Shown here one piece after another: positions 46,694 to 55,124 of a stretch of DNA of 64,000 nt. How positions within the stretch are numbered: position 1 is the stretch's first letter; each line of letters opens with the position of its first letter. The notes below the pieces were generated by a model. It had not been told where the DNA came from. It ran no database searches and saw only the letters and a program-made list of their open reading frames with translations. The translations under genes and the position numbers were made by a program. The DNA is from Paucimonas sp. (lineage in GTDB: Bacteria > Pseudomonadota > Gammaproteobacteria > Pseudomonadales > Pseudomonadaceae): NCBI GenBank assembly GCA_031253995.1, contig JAIRVG010000093.1, positions 1 through 64,000 of the forward strand. Reading direction: 5' to 3'.

Positions 46694-47791
46694 TCAAACG
46701 AGATGCAAATGGTTGTCCCACAACCCCGAGGGCAGCTGCAGCGGCTGGCCGACCAGACTGTCCTGGCGGCAGTCGTAGAGCCGGCAGCGGCCCTGTCCCG
46801 AGGTGACCACGAAACCGTCGGCCACCGCGCCCACCCCGGCGCAATCCGGCATCGGCGCATCGAGACGCACGCTGGCGTCGTCGAGGTTCCAGATGAACAG
46901 GCGGTTGGCCCGCGGCGCGGTCATCGCCACCAGGCGCAGCTCGTTGTGCACGGCGACGCTGGCGGTGTACTGGGCCATGGACTGCAACTGGTGCTCCGGT
47001 ACCGGGAAGGCCTCGAACGGCTGGCCCGGGCGCTTGATCGCCAGCAGCTCGGCAGTCTCGTGGGCATCGCCCATGAACTGCTGGCAGGCCACCACGGTAC
47101 CGTCGTCGGCGATTGCCAGGTGACGCACGCTGTTCATCTGCTGGCCGAGGGTTTCCTTGCTGATCAGGCTGCCGTCGCGGTGCATCAGCACCAGGCTCGG
47201 TTCCATTGCATCGAGGTTCATCTCGACACGGCTTTCGGCCTCGGTGCGGATGCCGCCGTTGGCCACCACCAGGGTTTCCCCGTCGGGCAGCCAGGACACC
47301 TGGTGCGGGCCGACGCCGTGGGTCGACAGCTCGCCGCTGTGTACCAGGCGCTCGCCCTCGAAGCGGTACACGCCGAGCACGCCACGTCCCGGATCGGTGG
47401 TGTCGTTCTCGGTGGCGTACAGCCATTCGCCGCTCTTGTGGATCACCGCGTGACCGTAGAAGTGCCGGTTCGGCTGCGAGGCGATGGTCTGCAGCAGACG
47501 CCCGTCACGCAGGTCGATCAGGTAGCTCTCGGTGCCGGGACGGCGGGCGACGAACAGGGCGATCGGCTGTTCCGGGTGGTTGATGATGTCGTGGCAACGC
47601 TGGCCGACCCGGGTGGCGAACACCTGGGTGCCATCCAGGCGATAGCCGACCGCGTAGTGCTGGCCGTCCGCGTCGTCGCGGGCGGAGAGCAGGAGGGGCG
47701 GCTGGTCCTTTCGCCGCAGCAGGGTCCAGCCGCCCAGGGTCAGGGCGCTGAGCAGAACACTACCGAGTTTCAGGGCCTGGCGTCGCAACAT
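46694..47791 (-). CDS. DUF1513 family exported beta-propeller-like protein
   Basis: A 365-residue protein. The N-terminus MLRRQALKLGSVLLSALTLGGW has a twin-Arg pair followed by a hydrophobic stretch and looks like a Tat or signal-anchor segment. The rest is made of repeating beta-rich units (DGSLISKETLGQQMNSVRHL; DGETLVVANGGIRTE) expected of a propeller related to quinoprotein heavy chains. DUF1513 genes are regularly next to imelysin genes, and here it closes that module, two bases after the second imelysin gene. Its molecular function is unknown; iron handling is inferred from context. Confidence 0.8.
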   Translation of the reverse strand: MLRRQALKLGSVLLSALTLGGWTLLRRKDQPPLLLSARDDADGQHYAVGYRLDGTQVFATRVGQRCHDIINHPEQPIALFVARRPGTESYLIDLRDGRLLQTIASQPNRHFYGHAVIHKSGEWLYATENDTTDPGRGVLGVYRFEGERLVHSGELSTHGVGPHQVSWLPDGETLVVANGGIRTEAESRVEMNLDAMEPSLVLMHRDGSLISKETLGQQMNSVRHLAIADDGTVVACQQFMGDAHETAELLAIKRPGQPFEAFPVPEHQLQSMAQYTASVAVHNELRLVAMTAPRANRLFIWNLDDASVRLDAPMPDCAGVGAVADGFVVTSGQGRCRLYDCRQDSLVGQPLQLPSGLWDNHLHLV

Positions 47792-47793
47792 GA

Positions 47794-48858
47794 TCAGTCA
47801 CCGTCGTTGGCATTGAAGCCGAGCTGGATGTTCAGGGCCTTGGCCAGCTCGCCTTCGTGCAGGCGATGGACCACGTTCAGGCTGTCGTAGATCGCGTTGA
47901 GCTGCTGGCGGCCGGCTTCGTCTTCGAGCAGTTCGCTCAGCGAGCGCTGGTTGCTTTCCAGCTTCTGCCGGGCGTCGGCGTAGGCTGCATCGATCTTGTC
48001 GGCCAGGGCCTTCTGGTCCTTGCCCAGCAGGCCGCGCACGCCCTGGTTGTCGACACCGGCCCAGACGGTCTGGGCGGCGGCCAGGCTGGCCGCGAGGCTC
48101 TTGAGCGACGACTGGCTGCGCCAGGCTTCGGCCTGCAACGGCTGCGGAATGCCCTTGCTCATGCGGCCCATCGGCGTGCCGAGCTTCTTCTTCAGGGTGT
48201 CCAGGGCGGTGACCTGGGCGCGCAGCAGGTCGGCGATGGCCTCGTGCGAGTCGGCGTAGCGCTGGTTGGGGAACTTGGTCATCTGGGCGAGCATGCCGTC
48301 GGTGCTGTTCCAGTTCGTCAGGATGTCTTCGGCAAGGCTCTTCTGGTAGTCGGCGATGGCCACCAGCAGCGGGCAGTAGCGGGCTTTCTGCGCGTCGTTG
48401 GCGATTTCCGGCTTGCTGTCGAAGAGGATGTATTCGTAGGCGGACAGGCCGCGGACCACGACGCTGGACTTGGCCACGGCGGCGGCGTCCACCGGCTTGT
48501 CGCCGCTCACCAGTTGCTCGACCTGGCGGCCGACCAGGTTCTTCTTGTCCGGCCAGAACTGGACCTGCCAGGCGCGGTTGCCCTCGGCCAGCGGGCCGAT
48601 CAGCAGCGGTTGCAGTTCGGCCCAGGCCTTCTGTGCGTGCAGGAAGTCGGCGCGGGCGGTGTCCAGGCTGGCCTTGCCTTCGCAGTAGGCCAGGGCGCTG
48701 ACGGCCAACTGGCGGTCGGCTTCGACCCAGCGGCTGTAGGTCGGCATGATCACCTGCTTGGCGATGGCGGCGGAGGTCACCGCCTGCGGGTCTTGCGGCG
48801 AGCAGGCGCCCAGGGCGAGGGCGGCAAGGCTGGTGAACAACAGCTTGGGACGGAACAT
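47794..48858 (-). CDS. Imelysin-family lipoprotein with degenerate GxHxxE motif
   Basis: A 354-residue imelysin (peptidase M75-like) protein. The signal peptide ends in a lipobox (LALGAC), so Cys19 is likely lipidated. The usual GxHxxE site of imelysins is replaced by GLSAYEYILF: the His is lost and one Glu is kept. Two Cys (YCEGK, RYCPLL) may form a disulfide. GGAGCCGGAC precedes the ATG. It sits 16 bases after the di-haem oxidoreductase gene. It is probably an accessory subunit, not a metal-binding copy. Confidence 0.87.
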   Translation of the reverse strand: MFRPKLLFTSLAALALGACSPQDPQAVTSAAIAKQVIMPTYSRWVEADRQLAVSALAYCEGKASLDTARADFLHAQKAWAELQPLLIGPLAEGNRAWQVQFWPDKKNLVGRQVEQLVSGDKPVDAAAVAKSSVVVRGLSAYEYILFDSKPEIANDAQKARYCPLLVAIADYQKSLAEDILTNWNSTDGMLAQMTKFPNQRYADSHEAIADLLRAQVTALDTLKKKLGTPMGRMSKGIPQPLQAEAWRSQSSLKSLAASLAAAQTVWAGVDNQGVRGLLGKDQKALADKIDAAYADARQKLESNQRSLSELLEDEAGRQQLNAIYDSLNVVHRLHEGELAKALNIQLGFNANDGD

Positions 48859-48874
48859 GTCCGGCTCCTTCTCT

Positions 48875-50302
48875 TTAGAGTGAGTTCAGGAACGCCAGCA
48901 GCGCGCTGCGCTGCGTGGCATCGAAGGTCAAGACGTGTTGCCGGGCCGCTTCTGCCTCGCCGCCATGCCAGAGCACGGCTTCGAGCAGGTTGCGTGCCCG
49001 GCCATCGTGGAGAAACTGGGTGTGGCCGCTGACGGCTTCGTTCTTGCCGATGCCCCACAGGGGCGGGGTGCGCCAGTCCTGGCCGCTGGCGGCGAATTCC
49101 GTGCGCTGGTCGGCGAGGCCCGGGCCCATGTCGTGCAGGAGCAGGTCGCTGTAGGGCCAGATGGTCTGGTTGGCCAGCTCCGGCTCGGACGCGTTGGCCG
49201 AGGTGACGAACTTCGGCACGTGACAGCCCTGGCAGCCGGCCTGGTAGAACAGGTTCTTGCCCGCCAGCACCTCGGCCGAATCGACGTCCCGGCGCAGCGG
49301 TACCGCGAGGTTGCGAGTGTAGTAGGTGATCAGGCGCAGGATGTTGTCGCTGACTTCCTGTTCGCCGTCTTCGCCTTTGCCGCTGGGGGCGTTCAGGCAG
49401 TCGACCTGGGCCGCGGTGCAGTCGTCGAACGGACGCAGGGTCGAGGTCAGGCCCATGTCGCCGGACAGGGCGTGGACGTTCTGCTGGATGATGTTCGGTT
49501 GTCCGGCCTTCCAGCCGAAGCGGCCGAGCACGGTGCGGTTCTCGGCGTCGTCCCAGACCCGGTTGGGCCGGCCGCGGATGCCGTCGCCGTTGCGATCGTC
49601 CGGGTCGGCGTTGGCCAGGATGGCGTCCTCGGGAATGGCTTCGAGCAGGCCGAGGCCGATCATCGGCGGGGCGATGCGGGCGGAGAAACGCGTGTCCGGG
49701 TGCATCGGGCCATAGCCGAGCTGGGTGATCTGCAGTGTCGGCTTGCGCAGCTCGACGGTCGTGCCGTCCTTGAAGGCCACGGTCAGCGGTTCGTAGTCGA
49801 CCCGCACCTTGCCTTCCGGGGCGACGCCGGGGATCGCCATGTCCTGCAACTGACCGCCGTAGACCGGCTCCGGGACGATGCCCATGCGCTCGATCACCTT
49901 GGCGTATTCCGGCTGGTCGGGAATCGACAGGCGCACCAGCATCGACACCGCGTTGCTGTCGCCCGGCTCTGGCGGATGGCCGCGGCCGTCGCGGACATGG
50001 CAGTTCTGGCAGGCGTTGGTGTTGAACAGCGGGCCGAGGCCGTCGCGGGCGGTGGTGGTGGAGGGGGCGATGACCCAGGGGCTGCGGAAGAAGCTGTTGC
50101 CGACGTTGAAGTCCAGGCGCCGGGCCGGGGTCAGGTTGGCCGAGGGCATCTGGTAGGCCCCGCGGTCGCCGCGGTTCACCGTGGTATCGCCACCGGCACG
50201 GGCTTCGCCCGGCTCGGCCTGGGTGAAGCGCGGGGCTTCGTCGCAGGCGGCCAGGGGCAAGGCCAGCAGGAAAGGCAGGCAAAGGCGAAGCGGCGAGGGC
50301 AT
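48875..50302 (-). CDS. Di-haem oxidoreductase lipoprotein (DUF1111/DHOR family)
   Basis: A 475-residue exported protein. The signal peptide carries a lipobox (LALPLAAC), which makes it a predicted lipoprotein. Two c-type haem sites are seen: CQNCH near residues 98-102 and CQGCH near 356-360. The spacing and C-terminal region (HTQFLHDGRARNLLEAVLWHGGEA) are typical of the di-haem peroxidase-like DHOR family. The electron donor and substrate are unknown. Placed between two imelysin genes, it could change the redox state of a metal before capture. That role is inference. Confidence 0.88.
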   Translation of the reverse strand: MPSPLRLCLPFLLALPLAACDEAPRFTQAEPGEARAGGDTTVNRGDRGAYQMPSANLTPARRLDFNVGNSFFRSPWVIAPSTTTARDGLGPLFNTNACQNCHVRDGRGHPPEPGDSNAVSMLVRLSIPDQPEYAKVIERMGIVPEPVYGGQLQDMAIPGVAPEGKVRVDYEPLTVAFKDGTTVELRKPTLQITQLGYGPMHPDTRFSARIAPPMIGLGLLEAIPEDAILANADPDDRNGDGIRGRPNRVWDDAENRTVLGRFGWKAGQPNIIQQNVHALSGDMGLTSTLRPFDDCTAAQVDCLNAPSGKGEDGEQEVSDNILRLITYYTRNLAVPLRRDVDSAEVLAGKNLFYQAGCQGCHVPKFVTSANASEPELANQTIWPYSDLLLHDMGPGLADQRTEFAASGQDWRTPPLWGIGKNEAVSGHTQFLHDGRARNLLEAVLWHGGEAEAARQHVLTFDATQRSALLAFLNSL

Positions 50303-50443
50303 TCGGGGTCCCGGACGGTGTGCGAAAAACGAGCCCGCAAGCTTAACAGGAGCGGACCGAGTGAATAAGAGGGATTTGCGTTTGCCGGATGAAATTGCTG
50401 TCAGGCTTGTGCGGGATCAATTCGTCCGCGTTGAGGCTGAAAT

Positions 50444-50468
50444 GAAAAAGGCGACCCGAAGGTCGCCT
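50444..50468 (-). terminator. Terminator after icmP (minus strand)
   Basis: On the minus strand AGGCGACC TTCG GGTCGCCT (50468-50449) is followed by TTTTTCATT. It lies 26 bases after the icmP stop, so the downstream genes may depend on read-through or on a promoter within 50303-50443. Confidence 0.85.
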
Positions 50469-50493
50469 CTCTATGTTCCGAACCTGCGCCGAA

Positions 50494-51837
50494 TCAGAAT
50501 TCGTGATCAGCGGTATCCGGGTTCAGGTCGGTGATGCCCAGCTTGCTGGCAGCCTGTTCGATCGCGCCGGTCTGCTTGACCAGCGAAGCGATGGCGTCAC
50601 GCACGATCTGGTTGCCGGCAGCGTTGTCGGCAGCGATCAGCTGGTCGTAGTGCTCGCCCTTGAGCGCGTGGTCGACCATGACCTGGATTTTCGCCTCGGT
50701 GGCGGCCAGGTCGTCCTGCAGGGTCTTGTCGGTAGCCGGATCGACCTTGGCCACCAGCGACGACAGGCTCGGGCCGGTCAGCTTGCTGCCGTCGACACGG
50801 GTGTACTCGCCCAGGTAGACGTTGCGGATGCCCTTGGCGTCGTAGAAGTGCGAGTAGTGAGTGTTGTCGCTGAAGCAGTCCTGCTCGTCTTCCGGCGAGT
50901 TGGCTTCCAGGGACACCTTCATGCGCTCGCCCGCCAGTTCGCCCAGCGACAGGCTGCCCATGCCGAACAGCATCTTGCGCAGGCCGTTGGCGACCGGCTC
51001 GGCCTCCAGGCTGGCGCGGTAGTTGTCGGTGACGTTCGGCGCCCAGTTCTTGACCATTTCTTCCAGGTCGCTGACCAGCAGCTCGGTGACCGCTTTCAGG
51101 TAGGCGCGACGACGGTCGTTGTGGCCGCCGGTAGCGCCCTGGCCTTCCAGGTAGTCCGACGCCGGACGGTTGCCAGCACCTGGGCCGGTGCCGTTCAGGT
51201 CCTGGCCCCAGAGCAGGAATTCGATGGCGTGGTAGCCGGTGGCGACGTTGGCCTCGGAACCGCCCAGCTCGTTCAGGCTGGCCAGTTTCTCGGCGGTGAT
51301 GTCCTTCACGTCGACCTTGTCTTCGCCCACCTGGATCTCGGTGTTGGCGATGATGTTGGCGCTGGCGCCAGGGTTGCCCAGGGCGTGCTCGTAGCTCTTG
51401 TCGACGTAGTCGATCAGGCCTTCGTCCAGCGGCCAGGCGTTCACCTGACCTTCCCAGTCGTCGATGATGGTGTTGCCGAAGCGGAACGCCTCGCTCTGCA
51501 GGTATGGAACGCGAGCGGCAGCCCAGGCGGCCTTGGCGGCTTTCAGGGTGTCGTCGTTCGGGGTGGCGAGGAAGGCGTCGATGGCGGTCTGCAGGGTTTT
51601 CGCGGTGCTCAGCGAGTCGCTGTAGGTGGCGTAGACGATCTCGGCGTAGTGCTTGACCACGGCCTGGGCGGCAGCCTCGTCAACCGCGCCGGCGGCGGCT
51701 GGCGCGGCCGGGGTGGCGGCAGCTGCCGGAGCCGGTGCCTGGGCTGGCGCGGCAGCCTTGTCCTTGTCGTCACCGCAGCCGGCGAGGGAGATGGCAATGG
51801 CCAACAGACTGGCGGTGGCCAGAGGCATACGAATCAT
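50494..51837 (-). CDS. icmP: Imelysin-family lipoprotein IcmP
   Basis: A 447-residue imelysin. The signal peptide has a lipobox (AISLAGC, then GDDKDK). An Ala/Pro-rich linker of about 40 residues follows, then the helical imelysin domain with an intact metal-binding GxHxxE motif (ATGYHAIEFLLWGQD). The P. aeruginosa homologue was first described as an insulin-cleaving protease, but the family is better linked with iron uptake (EfeO-like). A Fur-like palindrome precedes it. ATG 51837 (MIRMPLATAS) is chosen because it gives the signal peptide directly. Confidence 0.9.
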   Translation of the reverse strand: MIRMPLATASLLAIAISLAGCGDDKDKAAAPAQAPAPAAAATPAAPAAAGAVDEAAAQAVVKHYAEIVYATYSDSLSTAKTLQTAIDAFLATPNDDTLKAAKAAWAAARVPYLQSEAFRFGNTIIDDWEGQVNAWPLDEGLIDYVDKSYEHALGNPGASANIIANTEIQVGEDKVDVKDITAEKLASLNELGGSEANVATGYHAIEFLLWGQDLNGTGPGAGNRPASDYLEGQGATGGHNDRRRAYLKAVTELLVSDLEEMVKNWAPNVTDNYRASLEAEPVANGLRKMLFGMGSLSLGELAGERMKVSLEANSPEDEQDCFSDNTHYSHFYDAKGIRNVYLGEYTRVDGSKLTGPSLSSLVAKVDPATDKTLQDDLAATEAKIQVMVDHALKGEHYDQLIAADNAAGNQIVRDAIASLVKQTGAIEQAASKLGITDLNPDTADHEF

Positions 51838-51905
51838 GGCGAATTCCTGCGTCGAAGGGTTGAACAGGCGTGCAGAAGGCCACACGCGAAAAAAAGCTGC
51901 GACAT

Positions 51906-51924
51906 AATGCGAAAGATTTGCATT
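51906..51924. promoter_or_regulatory. Possible Fur box upstream of icmP
   Basis: AATGCGAAAGATTTGCATT is a 9-1-9 inverted repeat with seven of nine pairs matching, the geometry of Fur boxes, although bases differ from the GATAAT consensus. It is 69 bases upstream of the icmP ATG. The assignment is tentative. Confidence 0.5.
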
Positions 51925-51989
51925 TTATGTAAAGAGGCCATCACGCAAATAGTGCGGGCTTGTCGTGCGTGGACAACCGTGGTGTCGCC

Positions 51990-54040
51990 TCAGAGTATCG
52001 ACACCTGGTTGCGCTGGGCCTGCTTGAGGAAGGCGGTGAGTTCGCGGGCCGGCAAGGGCTTGCTGTAGTGATAGCCCTGACCCTCGTGGCAGCCCTGGGC
52101 AACGATGTAGGCCTCCTGCTCCGCGGTTTCCACGCCCTCGGCGATGACCTGCATGCCGAGGCTCTTGCCAGCTGGATGATGGCCCGGACGATGGTGGCAT
52201 CGTCGTCGTCTTCCAGCAGGTCCTGGACGAAGCTCTTGTCGATCTTGATCTTGTCCAGCGGCAGCGACTTCAGGTAGCTGAGGGAGGAATAGCCGGTACC
52301 GAAGTCGTCGATGGCGATCAGCGCGCCGGAGCGGCGCAGGCTCAGCAGGTGCTGGGCGGCGGTGCTGATGTCTTCCATCAGGCCGGTCTCGGTCACTTCC
52401 AGTTCCAGGCTGCGGGGCGGCAGGCGGTAGATCTGCAGGAGGTTGTTGACCACCCGCGGCAGCTCGCTGTGGTGCAGCTGCACGGTGGACAGGTTGACCG
52501 CCATGCGCAGCTCGCTGAAGCCCTGGTCGTGCCATTCGCGCAGCTGGCGGCAGGCCTGGTCGAGCACCCATTCGCCGATCACCACGATATTGCCGTTCTG
52601 CTCGGCCAGCGGGATGAACTGGTCCGGCGGGACCATGCCCAGTTCCGGGTGCTGCCAGCGCAGCAGCGCCTCGACGCCGACCACGCGCTGGTCGCGGTAG
52701 CTGATCTGCGGCTGGTAGACGAGGTACAGCTGGTTGCGCGGCAGGGCTTCGCGCAGGTCCTTTTCCAGCTCGCGGCGACGGCGCATCTCGCTGTCGACGC
52801 TGGCGATGTAGAACTGGTAGCGGTTGCGCGAGCGCGACTTGGCCAGGGTCATGGTCTGTTCGGCTTTCTGCAGCAGCTTCTCGGTGCTGTCGCCGTCTTC
52901 CGGGAACAGAGTGATGCCGATGGTGGCGCGCAGGCGGATTTCCTGGAGGTCGAGGGCGAACGGCGCTTCCAGGTCGTCGAGGATGCTCTGCGCCAGTTCC
53001 GCGGCTTCGTAAGGTTGCTCGATGTCGGCCTGGACCAGGGCGAACTGGTCGCCGCCGAGGCGGGCGAGGGCGCCGAGACGGCCACTGTGGGCCCGCAGGC
53101 GGTCGGCCAGGGCCAGCAGCAACTGGTCGCCGGCCTGGTAGCTGAACTGTTCGTTGATGCCCTTGAAGTCGTCGAGTCCGACGCAGATCACCGCCACCCG
53201 GCGCTGCAGGCGACCGGCGTCGACGAGGATCTTGTCCAGCTGTTGCTGCAACTGCTGGCGGTTCGGCAGGCCGGTGAGGAAGTCGTACTGGGCCATGCGC
53301 AGCAGGCTGTTTTCCGCCTCGTGGCGCAGGTGGGTATTGCGCTCGATCGAGGACAGCAACTGGTTGGCGGTGTTGATCCACAGGCCCAGCTCGTTTTTCT
53401 CGTGGCCCTTGAGCAGCGGCAGTTGATGCTGGCTGGGACGGTCGGGATTGATCTGGGTGAGGTGCTCGATGATCCGCGATAGCGGCTTGGTCAGCAGCCA
53501 GTGATAGACCAGGTACAGCACCAGGCCCATGGCCAGGGCGCGCAGCACACCGGAGATGAAGATGATCACCGAACTGAAGATGAAGCTTTCGCCATAGCTG
53601 GCGGTGTCGAGGGTGATGTTCAGGTCGCCGTAGTACTCGCTGTAGGCGCCGCGGCCGACCAGTTGGGTGGTGAAGGAGCGTTCCTGGCCCAGGATCGGGT
53701 CGGTCAGCCAGCGCGTGCGGGTTTCCTGCAGCGGACGGGATTTTTCCGCGAGCATGGTTTCATTGGGATGGCCGATGGAGGCCATGCGCACCGCCTGGTC
53801 CTGGAACAGGCCCTCGATGACCTGCATGCCCATTTCCCGGTCGAGGCTGTACACCGCCTGGGTCGACGGGTCGCGGAACATGTCGAGGATGCGCTGGGCA
53901 TCGCTGGCCACGGCCTGACGGGTCTTGTAGGCGTCGAAGACGATCTGCGCACAGCTGAGCACCACTCCGACGATCAGCGCCGAAAGCAGGACAACCCTGA
54001 GCAACTTGACCGATAAGCTGTTCTTGAATTCCAGCTTCAA
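51990..54040 (-). pseudogene. bifA: bifA, c-di-GMP phosphodiesterase gene broken by a one-base deletion
   Basis: BifA hydrolyses c-di-GMP and promotes swarming and biofilm dispersal. The protein has helix 1 (about 10-30), a periplasmic part, helix 2 (about 157-180), a degenerate GGDEF site GGDQF (329-333) and an EAL domain (EALLRW from 457). After ...RAIIQLA, near residue 624, the frame shifts: GGCAAG stands where GGCCAAG is expected, at about 52167. The correct continuation KSLGMQVIAEGVETAEQ...QGYHYSKP lies in another frame and ends at 51990, giving 683 residues if repaired. As written, translation runs to 51941 with 75 foreign residues. The TTG start at 54040 has AAGGAAA upstream. Confidence 0.88.
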
Positions 54041-54072
54041 TGGGGTTTCCTTAATCCATGCGCGCGGCATCA

Positions 54073-54091
54073 TTTTGCCATCAATTATGGC
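54073..54091. promoter_or_regulatory. Inverted repeat in the bifA leader
   Basis: TTGCCAT (54073-54079) and ATGGCAA (54085-54091) form a perfect 7-5-7 palindrome 33 bases upstream of the bifA TTG. It could be an operator. I cannot name the protein that binds it. Confidence 0.4.
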
Positions 54092-54297
54092 AATCCACTA
54101 TCGGCCTTTGAGCAGGATGTGTGTAGTGGTGTTTTTCGTTTTCCCGCTGCCTGGTCCGTCTTTTCCGGCGGACCCTTGGGCACTGTATCGGTTGACCTGT
54201 CATGGGACTTGAGTACCGCTCGACGAGTTTCCCAAGATTTTTGATGTTAGCGCGCCTTGGGCTGGCGGCAAGGCAACGGCCCCTTCCCGAGGGCGAA

Positions 54298-54324
54298 AAA
54301 AAACCCGGCGAGGCCGGGTTTTTT
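54298..54324. terminator. Terminator after sodB, usable in both directions
   Basis: AAAAAACCCGGC (54298-54309) and GCCGGGTTTTTT (54313-54324) form a 12-base stem around GAG, with A and T tracts at both ends. It lies 15 bases after the sodB stop on the minus strand. Confidence 0.92.
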
Positions 54325-54338
54325 CAGGAGCGTGCGAC

Positions 54339-54935
54339 TCAGGCAGTGAAGGTCTTGCCTTCGAACTGCTCGGCGACGAACTTCCAGTTGACCAGGTTCC
54401 AGAACGCCTCGACGTACTTCGGACGGACGTTGCGGTAGTCGATGTAGTAGGCGTGTTCCCAGACGTCGCAGGTCAGCAGCGGGGTGTCGCCGCTGGTCAG
54501 CGGGCAGCCGGCGCCGATGGTGCTGGCCAGGGCCAGGGAACCGTCAGCCTTCTTCACCAGCCAGCCCCAGCCGGAACCGAAGGTGCCGACGGAAGTCTTG
54601 GTGAACTCTTCCTTGAACTTGTCGAAGGAACCGAAGGCGGCGTTGATGGCTTCGGCCAGGGCGCCGGTCGGTTGGCCACCGGCGTTCGGGGCCAGGCAGT
54701 TCCAGTAGAAGGTGTGGTTCCAGACCTGGGCGGCGTTGTTGAAGATGCCACCCGAGGAGGTCTTGACGATCTCTTCCAGGGTCTTGCCTTCGAATTCGGT
54801 ACCTGGAACCAGGTTGTTCAGGTTCACGACGTAGGTGTTGTGGTGCTTGTCGTGGTGGTATTCCAGGGTTTCCTTGGAAATGTGCGGCTGCAGGGCGTCG
54901 TGGGCGTAAGGCAGCGGCGGCAATTCAAAAGCCAT
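54339..54935 (-). CDS. sodB: Superoxide dismutase [Fe]
   Basis: SodB converts superoxide to oxygen and hydrogen peroxide in the cytoplasm. The product has 198 residues. Metal ligands are H27 (EYHHDKH), the His in QVWNHTFYW, and Asp and His in CDVWEHAYYIDY. The second-shell Gln lies before VWNH (NNAAQVWNH), as expected for the iron form. The start MAFELPPLPYA is typical, with AGGAG in the leader. The P. aeruginosa order bifA-sodB-lysE is kept here. Confidence 0.98.
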   Translation of the reverse strand: MAFELPPLPYAHDALQPHISKETLEYHHDKHHNTYVVNLNNLVPGTEFEGKTLEEIVKTSSGGIFNNAAQVWNHTFYWNCLAPNAGGQPTGALAEAINAAFGSFDKFKEEFTKTSVGTFGSGWGWLVKKADGSLALASTIGAGCPLTSGDTPLLTCDVWEHAYYIDYRNVRPKYVEAFWNLVNWKFVAEQFEGKTFTA

Positions 54936-55124
54936 GGTGAATTCTCCTAATCAGGTCTGGTGCGGTGAACGCAAGGCCGATCACGGGCGGCCGGGATGCA
55001 TCGGCGAGTTTGTACTCTTTGCGACGCAGGCTCGGGATCATAGCACCGGGCCCACGTCTAAACCACGCAACAAGTGTATGGACAAGAGGTTCCAGAGCCG
55101 TTTCAGCCCGCAGATGAGTGGCCG

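Noticed and set aside
42721..46806. Very long open frame (over 1300 codons) on the plus strand opposite mexV-mexW
   Set aside because: It is antisense to two well-recognised RND genes; its composition (His, Gln, Asp, Gly rich) is the usual mirror of GC-rich codons, and it has no recognisable domain.
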